Shown here: positions 1-8,031 of the stretch, piece by piece
How positions within the stretch are numbered: position 1 is the stretch's first letter
Layout: each line of letters starts with the position of its first letter
Assembly: GCF_007655485.1 (NCBI RefSeq)
Contig: NZ_VJXQ01000005.1
Coordinates: forward strand, 1-64,000
Length of the DNA stretch: 64,000 nucleotides
From: Halobellus captivus
GTDB taxonomy: Archaea; Halobacteriota; Halobacteria; Halobacteriales; Haloferacaceae
Direction: 5' to 3'
The notes under the pieces: generated by a model
What the model was told of the DNA's origin: nothing
Database searches by the model: none
What the model saw: the letters and a program-made list of their open reading frames with translations, nothing else
Translations under genes and position numbers: made by a program

Positions 1-31
1 CCTGGCTCAATGCTCCAAACTAAACACGACC
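1..31 (+). mobile_element. Right end of an IS6-family insertion sequence (partial)
   Basis: Bases 1-20 are identical to the reverse complement of 51281-51300, the 3' end of the complete IS6-type transposase gene in this window, and encode its last residues (AWLNAPN, stop). Bases 17-31 then match the terminal inverted repeat of that element (AAACTAAACACGACC). The rest of the copy lies outside the window to the left. The boundary is set by where similarity to the complete copy stops. Confidence 0.8.
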
Positions 32-276
32 CTGTCAACCGACTTGGTGAATACGACGCGTACAGGGAACCGTACGTTACAGCCCTCACCGATCGGCAAA
101 GGGAGGTCCTTGAAACTGCACGGGAACTCGGATACTACGAAATTCCTCGACGCACCAGTGTTCGCGAAATCGCTGACGAACTCAGTTGTTCGAAAAGCAC
201 CGCTGCAAACCATCTCCGCAAAGCAGAATCTCGACTCGTAGCGCTCTATGAAGACCGGTCACGGCTGTCATACTAA
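32..276 (+). pseudogene. C-terminal fragment of a bacterio-opsin-activator-type HTH regulator, cut by the IS
   Basis: The reading frame carries the conserved end of the haloarchaeal HTH_10 (Bat-type) domain: LTDRQREVLETARELGYYEIP, RRTSVREIADEL and the recognition segment STAANHLRKAESRL. Full-length relatives are several hundred residues with PAS/GAF sensor domains before this domain. Here everything upstream is replaced by the insertion sequence. The first available ATG (base 10) lies inside the IS end and is not the native start. I infer a transcription-factor gene inactivated by IS insertion; the rest of it may lie on the other side of the element, outside the window. Confidence 0.75.
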
Positions 277-300
277 TCAGAAGATCTCTGATTTCAATCG

Positions 301-585
301 ATGAGCGGTGATTGGCTCTCGAGTTTTCTGTTTCCCGCTCTCGCGCTCCCGATCGTCGTACCTTCGGCATTTTTCTTTGGCGTCATTGGCTGCCGTTTAT
401 CGCCATCATCTTCCACGCTCACCGGGCTTATTATCGACGGCATCGGAGTCATAGCGACGGCTGTCGTATCGTTCCTACTTGTCGGGGGAGTTCTCACCGC
501 TGGAGCTGTGTTTTCACTGAGCAGTGTTGCCCTTCTGGAAGCTGCTGAAATCTTGATCGGACGGTTGGCTGTCAGTTGTAATTAG
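301..585 (+). CDS. Small hypothetical membrane protein
   Basis: 94 residues with two hydrophobic stretches, about residues 7-28 (FLFPALALPIVVPSAFFFGV) and 42-70 (a Gly/Val/Ile-rich segment with SFLLVGGVLTAGAVF). This suggests a two-helix membrane protein. It starts with ATG 24 bases after the truncated HTH gene. No family is recognised and no catalytic motif is visible. The frame is open and hydrophobic, which supports a real gene, but the base composition does not strongly discriminate. Confidence 0.45.
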   Translation: MSGDWLSSFLFPALALPIVVPSAFFFGVIGCRLSPSSSTLTGLIIDGIGVIATAVVSFLLVGGVLTAGAVFSLSSVALLEAAEILIGRLAVSCN

Positions 586-704
586 TTGATTACGCACTAT
601 TGGCTGAAGATACTTCCGTTCGTGACTACCATCTGATGTACCTGAGGTATTCCCAGAAGTGGTGACTCTCGCCCATCAAATTGGGTTGGTGAAAGCCCGA
701 GATG

Positions 705-710
705 TTTTAT
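705..710 (+). promoter_or_regulatory. TATA-like box of the amphi-Trp gene
   Basis: TTTTAT sits 23-28 bases before the ATG at 733, the spacing expected for a leaderless haloarchaeal transcript. Sequence pattern only. Confidence 0.4.
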
Positions 711-732
711 TGACTGTCGTCGTATCTCTAGT

Positions 733-1026
733 ATGGCAAACGATAAACAAGAATCCGATACCGAAGCGGAATCGGAAGACGAGGAGACGGAACGTGAGGG
801 AGAGAGGATACTGAGTCGAGCAGACGCTGCGGGAGTTCTCCGTGAAGTCGCTGATGGTGTCGAGAAGGGACGAATTGACATCGAGGGGGAAAACGGCTTC
901 ACGGTGGCAGTTCCAGAACGGGTTGAGCTGGAAGTTGAGTACGAAGTTTCCGAGGACGAGGCCGAATTCGATGTCGAACTTGAATGGCGGATGGAAGCAG
1001 GTGAACCGGTATCTGCGGACGAATAA
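733..1026 (+). CDS. Amphi-Trp domain-containing protein
   Basis: 97 residues. A very acidic N-terminus (about 1-25, mostly Glu/Asp/Ser) leads into an amphi-Trp domain: an alpha segment (ILSRADAAGVLREVADGVEKG), then amphipathic beta strands (FTVAVPERVELEVEYEV, FDVELEWRM). Amphi-Trp proteins are small and widespread in haloarchaea, often linked to amphipathic binding, but no biochemical role is established. It stands alone, with a TATA-like box about 25 bases upstream. The family call is fairly secure; the function is unknown. Confidence 0.8.
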   Translation: MANDKQESDTEAESEDEETEREGERILSRADAAGVLREVADGVEKGRIDIEGENGFTVAVPERVELEVEYEVSEDEAEFDVELEWRMEAGEPVSADE

Positions 1027-1278
1027 TACGGTTGACTGCCTCGATCGAAGCCAATCGTGAGTATTCTTCTCAGAATTGGACCTATGAGTGGTTCAGTCGC
1101 GACTCGTCTAGTCCCGCGATCTGTAAGTGGTTCCAGATCGATTCTATCCGTCATTTAATTTTTCACTTGCTCCAGAGCTTCTCAAAATCTGCATGTCACC
1201 ACTACGGAGCAAAACCTCAAACACTGCATCGCTGATCTGCCGAACAGAGATCGTTCGTACGCGAAATGGGGACGCACG

Positions 1279-1710
1279 TCAGTTATCCAAGGATGTCGTG
1301 AGTTGCTGTTGTGTTTGGAATCCGGTATGGAACCGACCGATAATCTCGGATTGGTGTTCTGGACAGGCAAGAATGCTTACTGCACCGGCACCGACCGGAA
1401 TAACGGGCTGCCGTAGAGTATGGGGAGCCAGCTGGCAACTCGGACAGCTGATACCCCCGGCGGGGCGATGCTCAACGAGCTCGGCAGTGTCATCTGTCGT
1501 GTACCCAACAATGGAGGTAAACTGTGCGAGATGCTCGGTACAGCCGACAACAGGGATTGTGAATTGATCGAGCAGTAAAAATGAGAGGTGCCGATGTTCA
1601 GGGGATTGCAGGGCAGCCGTGCAAGCTGTGCAAGGAACTGACGGCGTGTCCACAGGCTCCTGACCTTGTGGAGAGTGAGATTCTCTAGAATCCATCCTGG
1701 CTTTCTGCAT
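1279..1710 (-). CDS. Protein with two tandem CxxC...CxxH putative zinc sites
   Basis: 143 residues. Cysteine and histidine positions form a repeated pattern: C27xxC30 with C57xxH60, then C89xxC92 with C116xxH119. Each half has a hydrophobic strand before the second pair (FTIPVVGCTEH; VSILACPEH) and is followed by an IVG/IIGRF-like segment. This looks like two zinc-ribbon-like units from an internal duplication. The C-terminus is Gln/Thr-rich. I do not recognise a named family, although proteins with this layout seem familiar from other haloarchaea. Nucleic-acid or protein binding is possible but only inferred. ATG at 1710 is used; Met6 is an alternative. Confidence 0.65.
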   Translation of the reverse strand: MQKARMDSRESHSPQGQEPVDTPSVPCTACTAALQSPEHRHLSFLLLDQFTIPVVGCTEHLAQFTSIVGYTTDDTAELVEHRPAGGISCPSCQLAPHTLRQPVIPVGAGAVSILACPEHQSEIIGRFHTGFQTQQQLTTSLDN

Positions 1711-1946
1711 CCCCCTTCGTCCTCAACGGGGGTAAGTCGTGTGGACTCTATATGTGGCGTCCGAGGTGGTGGGGCGCAGCTTATCGGATGATCTCTCGGG
1801 TACCGTCACCATCTCTCAGACGTGTATATGATATTATCTTGGACAAACCCTCAGACGCTTCACTTGGGGCATATGTCCATTTTGGTTCTTTTCCATTCCT
1901 TAGCGTGGCTCTGAGGCTATTTTACCAACCGCACAGTACAGGAGAT

Positions 1947-2222
1947 TTAACTGTTGGTTGATGGATAGATAATGATCTTGTTTGAAGTAATATACGTAGG
2001 GTGGCCCCAGAATACAGCTGAGACGTGGTTAACGTTGTCTGAAGCTATTATCGTGGAAAGACTGTCAACATCGACTAATTCTTGTAGCGGATTATTCTGC
2101 ACATCCCGTTCGCTGTCAATCTCCGCAAATCGACTTACAAGTGCCTGAAGTAGAGACTCTCCGTCGCCAATTTGGTACTCATCAAGTGGTTGCTGCTCCC
2201 TTTCGTTCAAGAGATTAGGCAT
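1947..2222 (-). CDS. HalOD1 output-domain protein
   Basis: 91 residues resembling the haloarchaeal output domain HalOD1: a helical N-terminal part (SLLQALVSRFAEIDS), the PLQELVDVDSL motif (compare PLyevvDpDaL in the family), and a final beta part with VSAVFWGHPTYIT. HalOD1 proteins are mostly stand-alone or follow response-regulator receivers and are thought to be signalling outputs; their partner is unknown. The gene is monocistronic in an AT-rich setting. Confidence 0.7.
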   Translation of the reverse strand: MPNLLNEREQQPLDEYQIGDGESLLQALVSRFAEIDSERDVQNNPLQELVDVDSLSTIIASDNVNHVSAVFWGHPTYITSNKIIIYPSTNS

Positions 2223-2663
2223 CTAACTATGTATTAGAATATTTTGCTAATAAATTGAGGTGACTCTTCACTGGCTTAACCGCGAATTAATAACGGCTAT
2301 TCTTCGAACGGTCATTATCCAAGCGTCGCTTCGCGGTTGATTCAGCAAATTTTCAGCTCGGCCCGCTCTAAATTGCTCAGTAGAGAGTATGACTTGACCA
2401 TAACGACTCTTCTTATTTCATCAAAAATAGCCAACTGTCTAGGGCACATCGGATTGAGTACACTAAATTAGTGGTTTTTCAACTTCGCCTCCAGTCCTCG
2501 GTAGACGTCGCCAGACCGGCAAAAATATTCCATAGAACGATCCCAGAATGACTGAAATTGCAGACACAATCGATTTCAACGGAACTGAGGTCGGGTGAAT
2601 ACGAGCCCCCTCGCTTTCTCGATTCCTATACGTTCAAAACGGTCGCCTGCGTGGATCGATATA
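2223..2663. other. Intergenic region
   Basis: About 440 bases between HalOD1 and PfkB, AT-rich on the left. A 16-codon open frame from 2548 (MTEIADTIDFNGTEVG, stop) could be the start of a truncated gene but is too short to call. A TATATA-like segment near 2625-2632 could serve the kinase. Confidence 0.4.
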
Positions 2664-3593
2664 ATGCCAGCTCCAGCTGTTGTTACGGTGGGGAGCGCGG
2701 TGCTTGACCAGATCTACACGCTTTCAAATTTGCCGGAACCCGACGGTGGGGCGTTTGTCCGCGACCATACGACCGCTGTGGGTGGTGTCGCTGCCAATGT
2801 CGCCTCTGGGCTTGCTGGGTTCGGGACGGGAACGGGAATCATCACACGATTTGGTGGTGACTCGGCTTCTGAGATCAAAACCGATCTCAACGCTCGTGGG
2901 ATCGACTGCACACGGGGTCGAACTGGGTCTGAAGAATCCTCATACACGTTAGTGCTGCGTGGCCCGGACGGCGGTCGAATGATTGTCGCCGGCGGGGAAA
3001 GCGTCCCGAACTTACGGCTTGCTGATGCCGATCTTGAGTATCTGAGCGATGCCGAGGTCGTCTTCACCAGTGCCTACGCACCCGATGCGGTGGTCTCAAA
3101 GCTCGTGACTGCGCGTGAACGCGGGGTCATTTCGACGCTCGTCTTCGACCTCGCGGGCCCTCTCTCGGAACTCGAAGGCCGCGGGACCGCTCCATCGACC
3201 ATCGATCGGATCCTTTCGGTCGGTGATCTCTTTGTGGTTGGCACGGTCGCCGCTCGATCATATTTCGGCGGCGAGATCGAGGACGCCGTTGATGCCCTCG
3301 CTGAACGATCGGTCTCTCGGGCAGCTGTCACGCAGGGAAATGACGGTGCCATCCTGCTTGAGGGGGATACAGTGACTCCGATCCCGGCCTTTGAGGTGGC
3401 TATCGAAGATACGACCGGCGCTGGTGATGCCTTCACTGCGGGCCTCATTCAGACGTGGCTCCTCGAAGAGAGTCCGGCACGTGAAGCAGGGCGGTTTGCC
3501 GCCGCGGCAGCGGCCCTCAACTGTACGACGGCACACGCCCGAAAGCAGCTCCCGACTGATTCAGATATCCGAGAGTTTCTTACCAATCACTGA
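2664..3593 (+). CDS. PfkB-family carbohydrate (or nucleoside) kinase
   Basis: 309 residues from ATG 2664, chosen because the ribokinase fold begins right after it (MPAPAVVTVGSAVLDQIY). The upstream in-frame extension is not conserved in character. The substrate-binding GG motif (VGGVAANVASGLAGFG) is near residues 52-68. The PfkB signature DTTGAGDAFTAGL near 249-261 supplies the anion hole and catalytic Asp. The family phosphorylates sugars, sugar phosphates or nucleosides with ATP; substrate cannot be read from sequence. It overlaps the convergent BtpA-family gene by 7 bases. In haloarchaea such pairs suggest a shared catabolic module, which is inference. Confidence 0.9.
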   Translation: MPAPAVVTVGSAVLDQIYTLSNLPEPDGGAFVRDHTTAVGGVAANVASGLAGFGTGTGIITRFGGDSASEIKTDLNARGIDCTRGRTGSEESSYTLVLRGPDGGRMIVAGGESVPNLRLADADLEYLSDAEVVFTSAYAPDAVVSKLVTARERGVISTLVFDLAGPLSELEGRGTAPSTIDRILSVGDLFVVGTVAARSYFGGEIEDAVDALAERSVSRAAVTQGNDGAILLEGDTVTPIPAFEVAIEDTTGAGDAFTAGLIQTWLLEESPAREAGRFAAAAAALNCTTAHARKQLPTDSDIREFLTNH

Positions 3594-4384
3594 GGGACGG
3601 CCTCGATAAGTCGCTTGACCGCCGCTTCATCGACTGGATTGGTCGTCTCGCTCTGTTGTTTGAGCGCCGTCCCGACGATCGCCCCATCTGCGATCGAGAG
3701 CAACTCGGGTGCGGTATCGGGTGTCACACCGCTACCGAGCAGCACTGGTGCGTCGATCCCACGTTCGTCCCGGGCCTGGACCACTTGTTCAAGAACGGTG
3801 GTATCGACAGCTTCGCCGGTTCCGGCCCCGCTGACAACAACGGCGTCGGCCCTGCCGCGTTCGACCAGCTCACTGACCACTTCCCCGTGGGCGCGTTCGG
3901 TAAGCGGCGCCGAATGTTTCACATCGATGTCTGCAAGAATCGTCACGTCAGCATCGAGTTGGTCGCGAAGACGGAGCGTTTCGTGTGCCAATCCCTCGAT
4001 GAGACCTTGATCAGTTAGCCGAGCTCCGGTATGGACGTTCACGCGAACGAATTCGCCACCCGTTGCAGCGGCGACCCCTAATGCACTTTGGACGTCATTC
4101 CGGAGGATATTCACACCAAACGGAACTGACACCTCCTCACGAAGCGTGGCCGCCAGTGCTGTGACGTCCGCAACGACGTGGCGCGGGACTCGGTCCGGAT
4201 AGAAGGGCGCATCACCAAAGTTTTCGAGCATAATCCCGTCGACACCCCCCGATTCGAGTGCTGTTGCGTCACGGCGTACTCGCTCGCGAAGGGCGCATCG
4301 GTCACCATCGAACCCGGGTGCACCCGGAAGCGGCGGTAAATGAACCATCCCAATAACCGGTGTCTCCGTGCTGCAAATATCCAT
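3587..4384 (-). CDS. BtpA/SgcQ-family TIM-barrel protein
   Basis: 265 residues starting MDICSTETPVIGMVHLPPLPGAP, the hallmark N-terminus of the BtpA family. Further family signatures are GGVDGIMLENFGDAPF (about 46-61), VPFGVNILRND (about 87-97), FVRVNVHTG, ILADIDVKHS and the C-terminal phosphate-binding loops (VLLGSGVTPDTA, DGAIVGTALK). BtpA was named for effects on photosystem I in cyanobacteria. Archaeal members are thought to be TIM-barrel enzymes acting on phosphorylated sugars or nucleosides, with true activity unknown. Its tail-to-tail overlap with a PfkB kinase fits a phosphosugar role. A GATTAAG-like box lies about 25-30 bases upstream of the ATG. Confidence 0.88.
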   Translation of the reverse strand: MDICSTETPVIGMVHLPPLPGAPGFDGDRCALRERVRRDATALESGGVDGIMLENFGDAPFYPDRVPRHVVADVTALAATLREEVSVPFGVNILRNDVQSALGVAAATGGEFVRVNVHTGARLTDQGLIEGLAHETLRLRDQLDADVTILADIDVKHSAPLTERAHGEVVSELVERGRADAVVVSGAGTGEAVDTTVLEQVVQARDERGIDAPVLLGSGVTPDTAPELLSIADGAIVGTALKQQSETTNPVDEAAVKRLIEAVPQ

Positions 4385-4728
4385 ATTTTGCGTGGCGCTC
4401 CCAGCGACTTAATCGTACAGATATCCACTCTCTATCGCGTTCCTGCAAACGATGCTCTGCTACTTCTGTCGGGCTGCCGACCTCGCATCGGTGTCGGTGT
4501 CGTCAGAAGCGGTTCAGTAGAAGGTAGAAGAGCGAACGCAACGCGCTGTCGCTGACCGTGCCCGTAGAGCGTAGCGGCCGGATAGAGATAACGGCATTCG
4601 TGCGATCGCGGTCACGACACCAGGCGTAATGCTCTGTCATCAGGAGTCCGTACCTCGCTGGCGGGAACAGTTCGAACGCATCCAATCACCCGGTGACTGG
4701 TTGCTGGGTAATCTCTGTCGTTCACTCC
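4385..4728. other. Intergenic region
   Basis: 344 bases between the BtpA gene start and the recombinase stop. A 60-codon leftward open frame (4503-4685) has no recognisable features. No tRNA gene or attachment-site repeat was found by eye, although the neighbouring recombinase makes this a place to look. Confidence 0.35.
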
Positions 4729-5958
4729 TCATCCATCAATCTCTGAGAGTGCCTCTGTTGCAACATCACCAAGTTCGCCAGCCTCAATGTGGGAGTACCG
4801 CTCACGGACCATCCCCTCGGAGTTGTCGAGATAGCGAGCCGCAACAGTATACCCGAACGCGCGGACGAGCACCTCACCCATTCCACGTCGACCTCCGTGC
4901 GGAGCAAGGTAATCGTGTTTTGGATGGTCGATGTCGACGTCTGCGGCTTCCGAGAGTCGCTGGAGAATCGACCGGGCACCATCGGTCGTGATCGAGGGGG
5001 GTCGAACATCCCTATCGAGCGCCAACAGAAGGTCACGAGCGTACTCGTTACGTCGCTCGTCGATTGCGTTCGGCTGTTCCCCTCGATCGGCCAACCCCTC
5101 CTGTACGACCGTCGCCAGCGTCCGCTGGTCGAACGTCGGGAACACTGGCCACCGCTCTGTGGGTGGATCTATCAGATTCCGATAGCTCCGAAGCGGCGAG
5201 ATCACCGGATCGGGGAGACTCGCCGCGTCCCACTGCTGTTTCTTCCGGTAGACATCCATACTCCCGTCATCGAGTGAAATCTCTCCCCAGCGGACCCCGC
5301 GCCGGCGCGGGTCGTTCGGGTCCCGGAGAAATTCCCCAACGCGGACGGCTGTGTACGCGAGGACGAACACGAGGGCGCGGTCACGGGCAGCCTTCAGCGC
5401 CTCATAGCGTGCTCGCTGCTTGTCGAGGGGGTCAGTACCCTCCGGGAGTGTCGTGTACGCCTCGATTGCGTCGCGGGCCCGTTCGTCGACGTGGCGGGTG
5501 AGCGCGTGGCGCTGCTCGGACGTCCAGGCCTGCTGATCGCCGGGCTTGCGGCCGTCGTCGTCGGGAAGCGGCGCCATCGCGCTCGCCCGCTGAGCGTAGT
5601 GCACTTCGAGATAGCCTTCGTTGACACACCACCCGCACCACGCAGAGATATAGCGGTAATAGGTTTGTACAGTGTTCTGTTTGAGTCCACGGTCACCAGC
5701 GAGATGCCGGGCGTACTCCCGGAAGACACGTTCGTTGAGGTCCTCAAAGGTGGGATCGCGGTCGACGTCGTCGGGAACGATCCCGGTCCAATCGTCGTCA
5801 CCGTGGTCACCAGCAGTCCACTCGGCGAACCGATTGAGCTCACGTGCTGCGTTACGTCTGTAATTCCCGCCGTCGCCTCCGCGGCCCTTTCCCTTGTCCT
5901 GTAGGTAGCGCTCGAAGGACTCGGTGAGTGACTGATCAGCGCGTTCTCGAGGTGTCAT
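4729..5958 (-). CDS. Tyrosine recombinase (phage-integrase family)
   Basis: 409 residues. The N-terminal half is a SAM-like core-binding domain (LTESFERYLQDKG; FREYARHLAGDRGLKQNTVQTYYRYI). The catalytic domain shows the first Arg in AYTAVRVGEFL (about 207), the HxxR box in APHGGRRGMG (about 354-357) and the nucleophile Tyr in VRERYSHIEAG (about 388). Such enzymes cut and rejoin DNA through a 3'-phosphotyrosine intermediate. It is the last gene of a tightly packed leftward operon: its ATG overlaps the preceding stop by 4 bases. The role could be integration of the element or plasmid resolution. Confidence 0.9.
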   Translation of the reverse strand: MTPRERADQSLTESFERYLQDKGKGRGGDGGNYRRNAARELNRFAEWTAGDHGDDDWTGIVPDDVDRDPTFEDLNERVFREYARHLAGDRGLKQNTVQTYYRYISAWCGWCVNEGYLEVHYAQRASAMAPLPDDDGRKPGDQQAWTSEQRHALTRHVDERARDAIEAYTTLPEGTDPLDKQRARYEALKAARDRALVFVLAYTAVRVGEFLRDPNDPRRRGVRWGEISLDDGSMDVYRKKQQWDAASLPDPVISPLRSYRNLIDPPTERWPVFPTFDQRTLATVVQEGLADRGEQPNAIDERRNEYARDLLLALDRDVRPPSITTDGARSILQRLSEAADVDIDHPKHDYLAPHGGRRGMGEVLVRAFGYTVAARYLDNSEGMVRERYSHIEAGELGDVATEALSEIDG

Positions 5959-6413
5959 AGTTCCTCGTTCGCGTACTGGTAGGTCGGACGGACGTCCTCA
6001 AGGAGCTCTTCGACGAGTTCCCAGAGAATCAGGGAGGGAGTCCCGTGTTCGAATGTGATCCCCCAGCGGTCCTCCGTATCGGCGACAGAGTACTGGAAAT
6101 GCGTCCGTCCCAGATCGGGATGGTCTTCGTCCTGGTGCCAGCCAGCGTGAAAGCCCGTGTTCGGGTCGGTGTAATTGATACGGAACCAATCGTGTGGGTC
6201 CTGCCGATACCACTTGACGGTCAGTTCCGGTGAATCGGGGCCTGTCGGGGGATCCAGGCGGGCCGGATCGAAAGTTGCCCGCAGCTGCTTTGCCTCGATA
6301 TCGTCAGGAACGTACTCGACGGCCGTGATCTGTGGAACACGGTCGAGGACGTCTCGCTTCAGCTGGGCGTAGAGGTTCGCGTTCGGATCACCACCTGGAT
6401 GTGGGACCGACAT
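5955..6413 (-). CDS. Small acidic protein of unknown function, partner of the HTH and recombinase genes
   Basis: 152 residues, acidic, rich in Trp, His and Asp (HDWFRINYTDPNTG; WHQDEDHPDLGRTHFQY), ending in a helix (LILWELVEELLEDV). The core resembles haloarchaeal domains of unknown function and has a faint similarity of layout to TumE-type toxins (His-rich strand followed by a short helix). I cannot confirm that assignment. It lies 3 bases after the HTH gene stop and overlaps the recombinase start by 4 bases, so translation of all three is probably coupled. Confidence 0.7.
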   Translation of the reverse strand: MSVPHPGGDPNANLYAQLKRDVLDRVPQITAVEYVPDDIEAKQLRATFDPARLDPPTGPDSPELTVKWYRQDPHDWFRINYTDPNTGFHAGWHQDEDHPDLGRTHFQYSVADTEDRWGITFEHGTPSLILWELVEELLEDVRPTYQYANEEL

Positions 6414-6416
6414 CCG

Positions 6417-6956
6417 TTAGCTGCTGGCCTCAGCGGGCTCTGTCGTCGGCGCGAGGAAGTCCCATTCGCGGATTGCGAAGCCGACGATCTGGATACGCCG
6501 TTGAAGGTGCTCCCACTCACGGGCGATCTCACGACGCCGATCTTCCTCATCAGCGTCAAGCGACTCGTCAGCGAGCATCCCGCGAAGCTGGTTCGGTGAC
6601 TCGACACAGAATTCGTCCTCCCAGTCGCGAATCTGCGTCTTCATATCAGCGAGACGGTCCGTGAGCTCCTCGACAGTGTGCCCGCTGTCTCGAAGACGCA
6701 TCGCCTCCTGCATCGCTTGGCGGCGGTAATCAGGGTAGTACGTCGTGTGAGTACCGCTTTCGTCACGATGGAGGATGCCATCGTCGACGAGGCGTTCGAG
6801 GACGCGCTTAGTTGGTTCGTGTGACCAGCCCGCTTCGGAAGCGATCCAATTGACCGTCTTTGGCTCCGACAGCTGCCGAGCAACCATCCGCACGCGGTCT
6901 TCACCCGTGGTCTGGCGTTCCATCAGGCCCTTGGAGTTCGATTCATCTTCGGTCAT
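6417..6956 (-). CDS. Winged-helix DNA-binding protein (haloarchaeal, DUF7342-like)
   Basis: 179 residues from ATG 6956. The winged-helix part (about 15-75) includes VRMVARQLSEPKTVNWIASE, SHEPTKRVLERLVDDGIL and the wing HRDESGTHTTYYPD. It is followed by a long helical segment (about 76-165: EEDRRREIAREWEHLQRRI). I recall this layout as a common haloarchaeal regulator family next to small unknown proteins. The start was chosen because a TATA-like box (6979-6989) lies about 25-30 bases upstream; an in-frame extension to 7136 looks like noncoding sequence. It probably autoregulates the three-gene operon with the recombinase. Confidence 0.8.
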   Translation of the reverse strand: MTEDESNSKGLMERQTTGEDRVRMVARQLSEPKTVNWIASEAGWSHEPTKRVLERLVDDGILHRDESGTHTTYYPDYRRQAMQEAMRLRDSGHTVEELTDRLADMKTQIRDWEDEFCVESPNQLRGMLADESLDADEEDRRREIAREWEHLQRRIQIVGFAIREWDFLAPTTEPAEASS

Positions 6957-6978
6957 ACTACACCGTTCGAGCTTTATC

Positions 6979-6989
6979 TTAATATAGGT
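6979..6989 (-). promoter_or_regulatory. TATA-like box of the HTH-recombinase operon
   Basis: On the minus strand CCTATATTAAG lies 23-33 bases before the ATG at 6956, standard spacing for a leaderless archaeal promoter. Confidence 0.45.
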
Positions 6990-7460
6990 TGAGGTCATTA
7001 GTTCTATATCGAATATTGCCGTTCGCCATCGCTTCAATCTTAGCTGTGGAGCGCAGGAGCGAACTCGAACCCCATTCTCGACGGCACTCCCCGGGGAAAG
7101 CGCCGTCGTGAGGTGGTTGCAGCATTCGTGCTTCACCGACGGCGGCGGGGTACTTCAAACTGGTCGTGATTATTAGGGTAATCAGGACCAGAAAACAAAG
7201 TTGATATATTGGCCAATTTCCGGTTATAGTGGTCTTGTACGCTAGGTTTCCATTGAGTAGCTCTTTTTTTAAACTATATTATGCTATATGAAATTCTATC
7301 TCTGGTGGGAATTGAGACTACAGCAGTATAGCGGGGCTAACGCGTTGTTTTGGACAAATTGAAGGCCAGAAGATGCTTCAATTAGCCTTCATCGAAGTGT
7401 CTCATTTTCCACGTCCATTCGACGGGTTTCCTACGCCGGTAAGTGGTGTTGTCATTCAGG

Positions 7461-7668
7461 AATTAGCTTTTGTGGTGGCTGCTTCGCTGTCCAATTTCAG
7501 TTCCGTTTCGGCAGTCTCATCCATATTGTCTGCCGTCACAATCGACGTATCGTTCTACTCGCTAGTCATTTGACCTGCACAACCAAACCCACCAGTCACC
7601 AGAGTGAGAACAGGAGTTACTTCAACGCAGGACAAAGTGAAACAACTAGCGACTGACCTCCTTTGAAC
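7461..7668 (-). pseudogene. Possible decayed lipoprotein gene
   Basis: On the minus strand one frame reads VLTLVTGGFGCAGQ, which resembles the end of a lipoprotein signal peptide with its lipobox cysteine. After four more codons it hits a stop and then reads on as an acidic/Thr-rich segment (DETAETELKLDSEAATTKANS), as expected of a lipoprotein linker. No clean start is in frame. This is weak evidence for a relic; it could be chance. Confidence 0.25.
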
Positions 7669-7928
7669 TCATCGTTGTCATATTTCGTTGGTCGATTTGT
7701 AGACACTCTTGATTCTCCAGCTGTCATCGTAGTCAGTGGGGTTCCCGTTCTCTCCAGCAGTCACAACACCGGAGATCAGCAATAAGTGTATCTCGATCAT
7801 CTGTGAGTTATATCTGCACCATATGCCACATACTATTGTAACAGGGATATGTGCCCGATATACAGAACAGACAGTAGATACTGATATAAGTAACAAGTAT
7901 ACGTTGCAGACATCAGTTATAGAATTTA

Positions 7929-7963
7929 GTTACAGAGATATACTACAGACAGAAGTCTGTAAC
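7929..7963. repeat. Nested inverted repeat, candidate partition site or operator
   Basis: Outer arms GTTACAGA (7929-7936) and TCTGTAAC (7956-7963) enclose inner arms ACAGAC (7945-7950) and GTCTGT (7955-7960). Related words recur nearby (TGTAACAG around 7838, ACAGAACAGACAG around 7862). The site lies about 70-100 bases before the ParA-like start. Position and repetition suit binding by the partition partner protein or autoregulation; this is inference. Confidence 0.5.
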
Positions 7964-8001
7964 GTATGTCACAAACTGCTGTAAATAACGTCTGACACAG
8001 A

Positions 8002-8007
8002 TTTATA
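8002..8007 (+). promoter_or_regulatory. TATA-like box of the parA-like operon
   Basis: TTTATA, 25-30 bases before the ATG at 8032, with no Shine-Dalgarno-like sequence in between; consistent with a leaderless transcript. Confidence 0.45.
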
Positions 8008-8031
8008 CTCTAGCAGAGATTACGGGCGCGT

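Larger units (their letters stand above)
6957..8031. other. Long AT-rich control region before the ParA-like operon
   Basis: About 1.07 kb without a convincing intact gene, lower in GC than its neighbours. It holds the promoter of the leftward operon (6979-6989), a possible lipoprotein relic (7461-7668), a stretch rich in CAGA/GTTACA/TGTAAC words (about 7820-7990) with a nested inverted repeat, and the promoter of the parA-like gene. No canonical haloarchaeal origin-recognition box was seen. Confidence 0.5.

Noticed and set aside
1127-1567. 146-codon plus-strand frame opposite the double zinc-site gene
   Set aside because: The minus-strand frame has an ordered Cys/His pattern; the plus frame is just its antisense.
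4385-4728. tRNA gene or att site beside the recombinase genes (also looked at 44.1-44.6 kb)
   Set aside because: No cloverleaf-like sequence, T-arm GTTCGAATC-type motif in context, or paired repeat was found by eye.
7373-7573. 66-codon hydrophobic-looking plus-strand frame
   Set aside because: No promoter, no family features, and antisense to a possible lipoprotein relic; probably chance.
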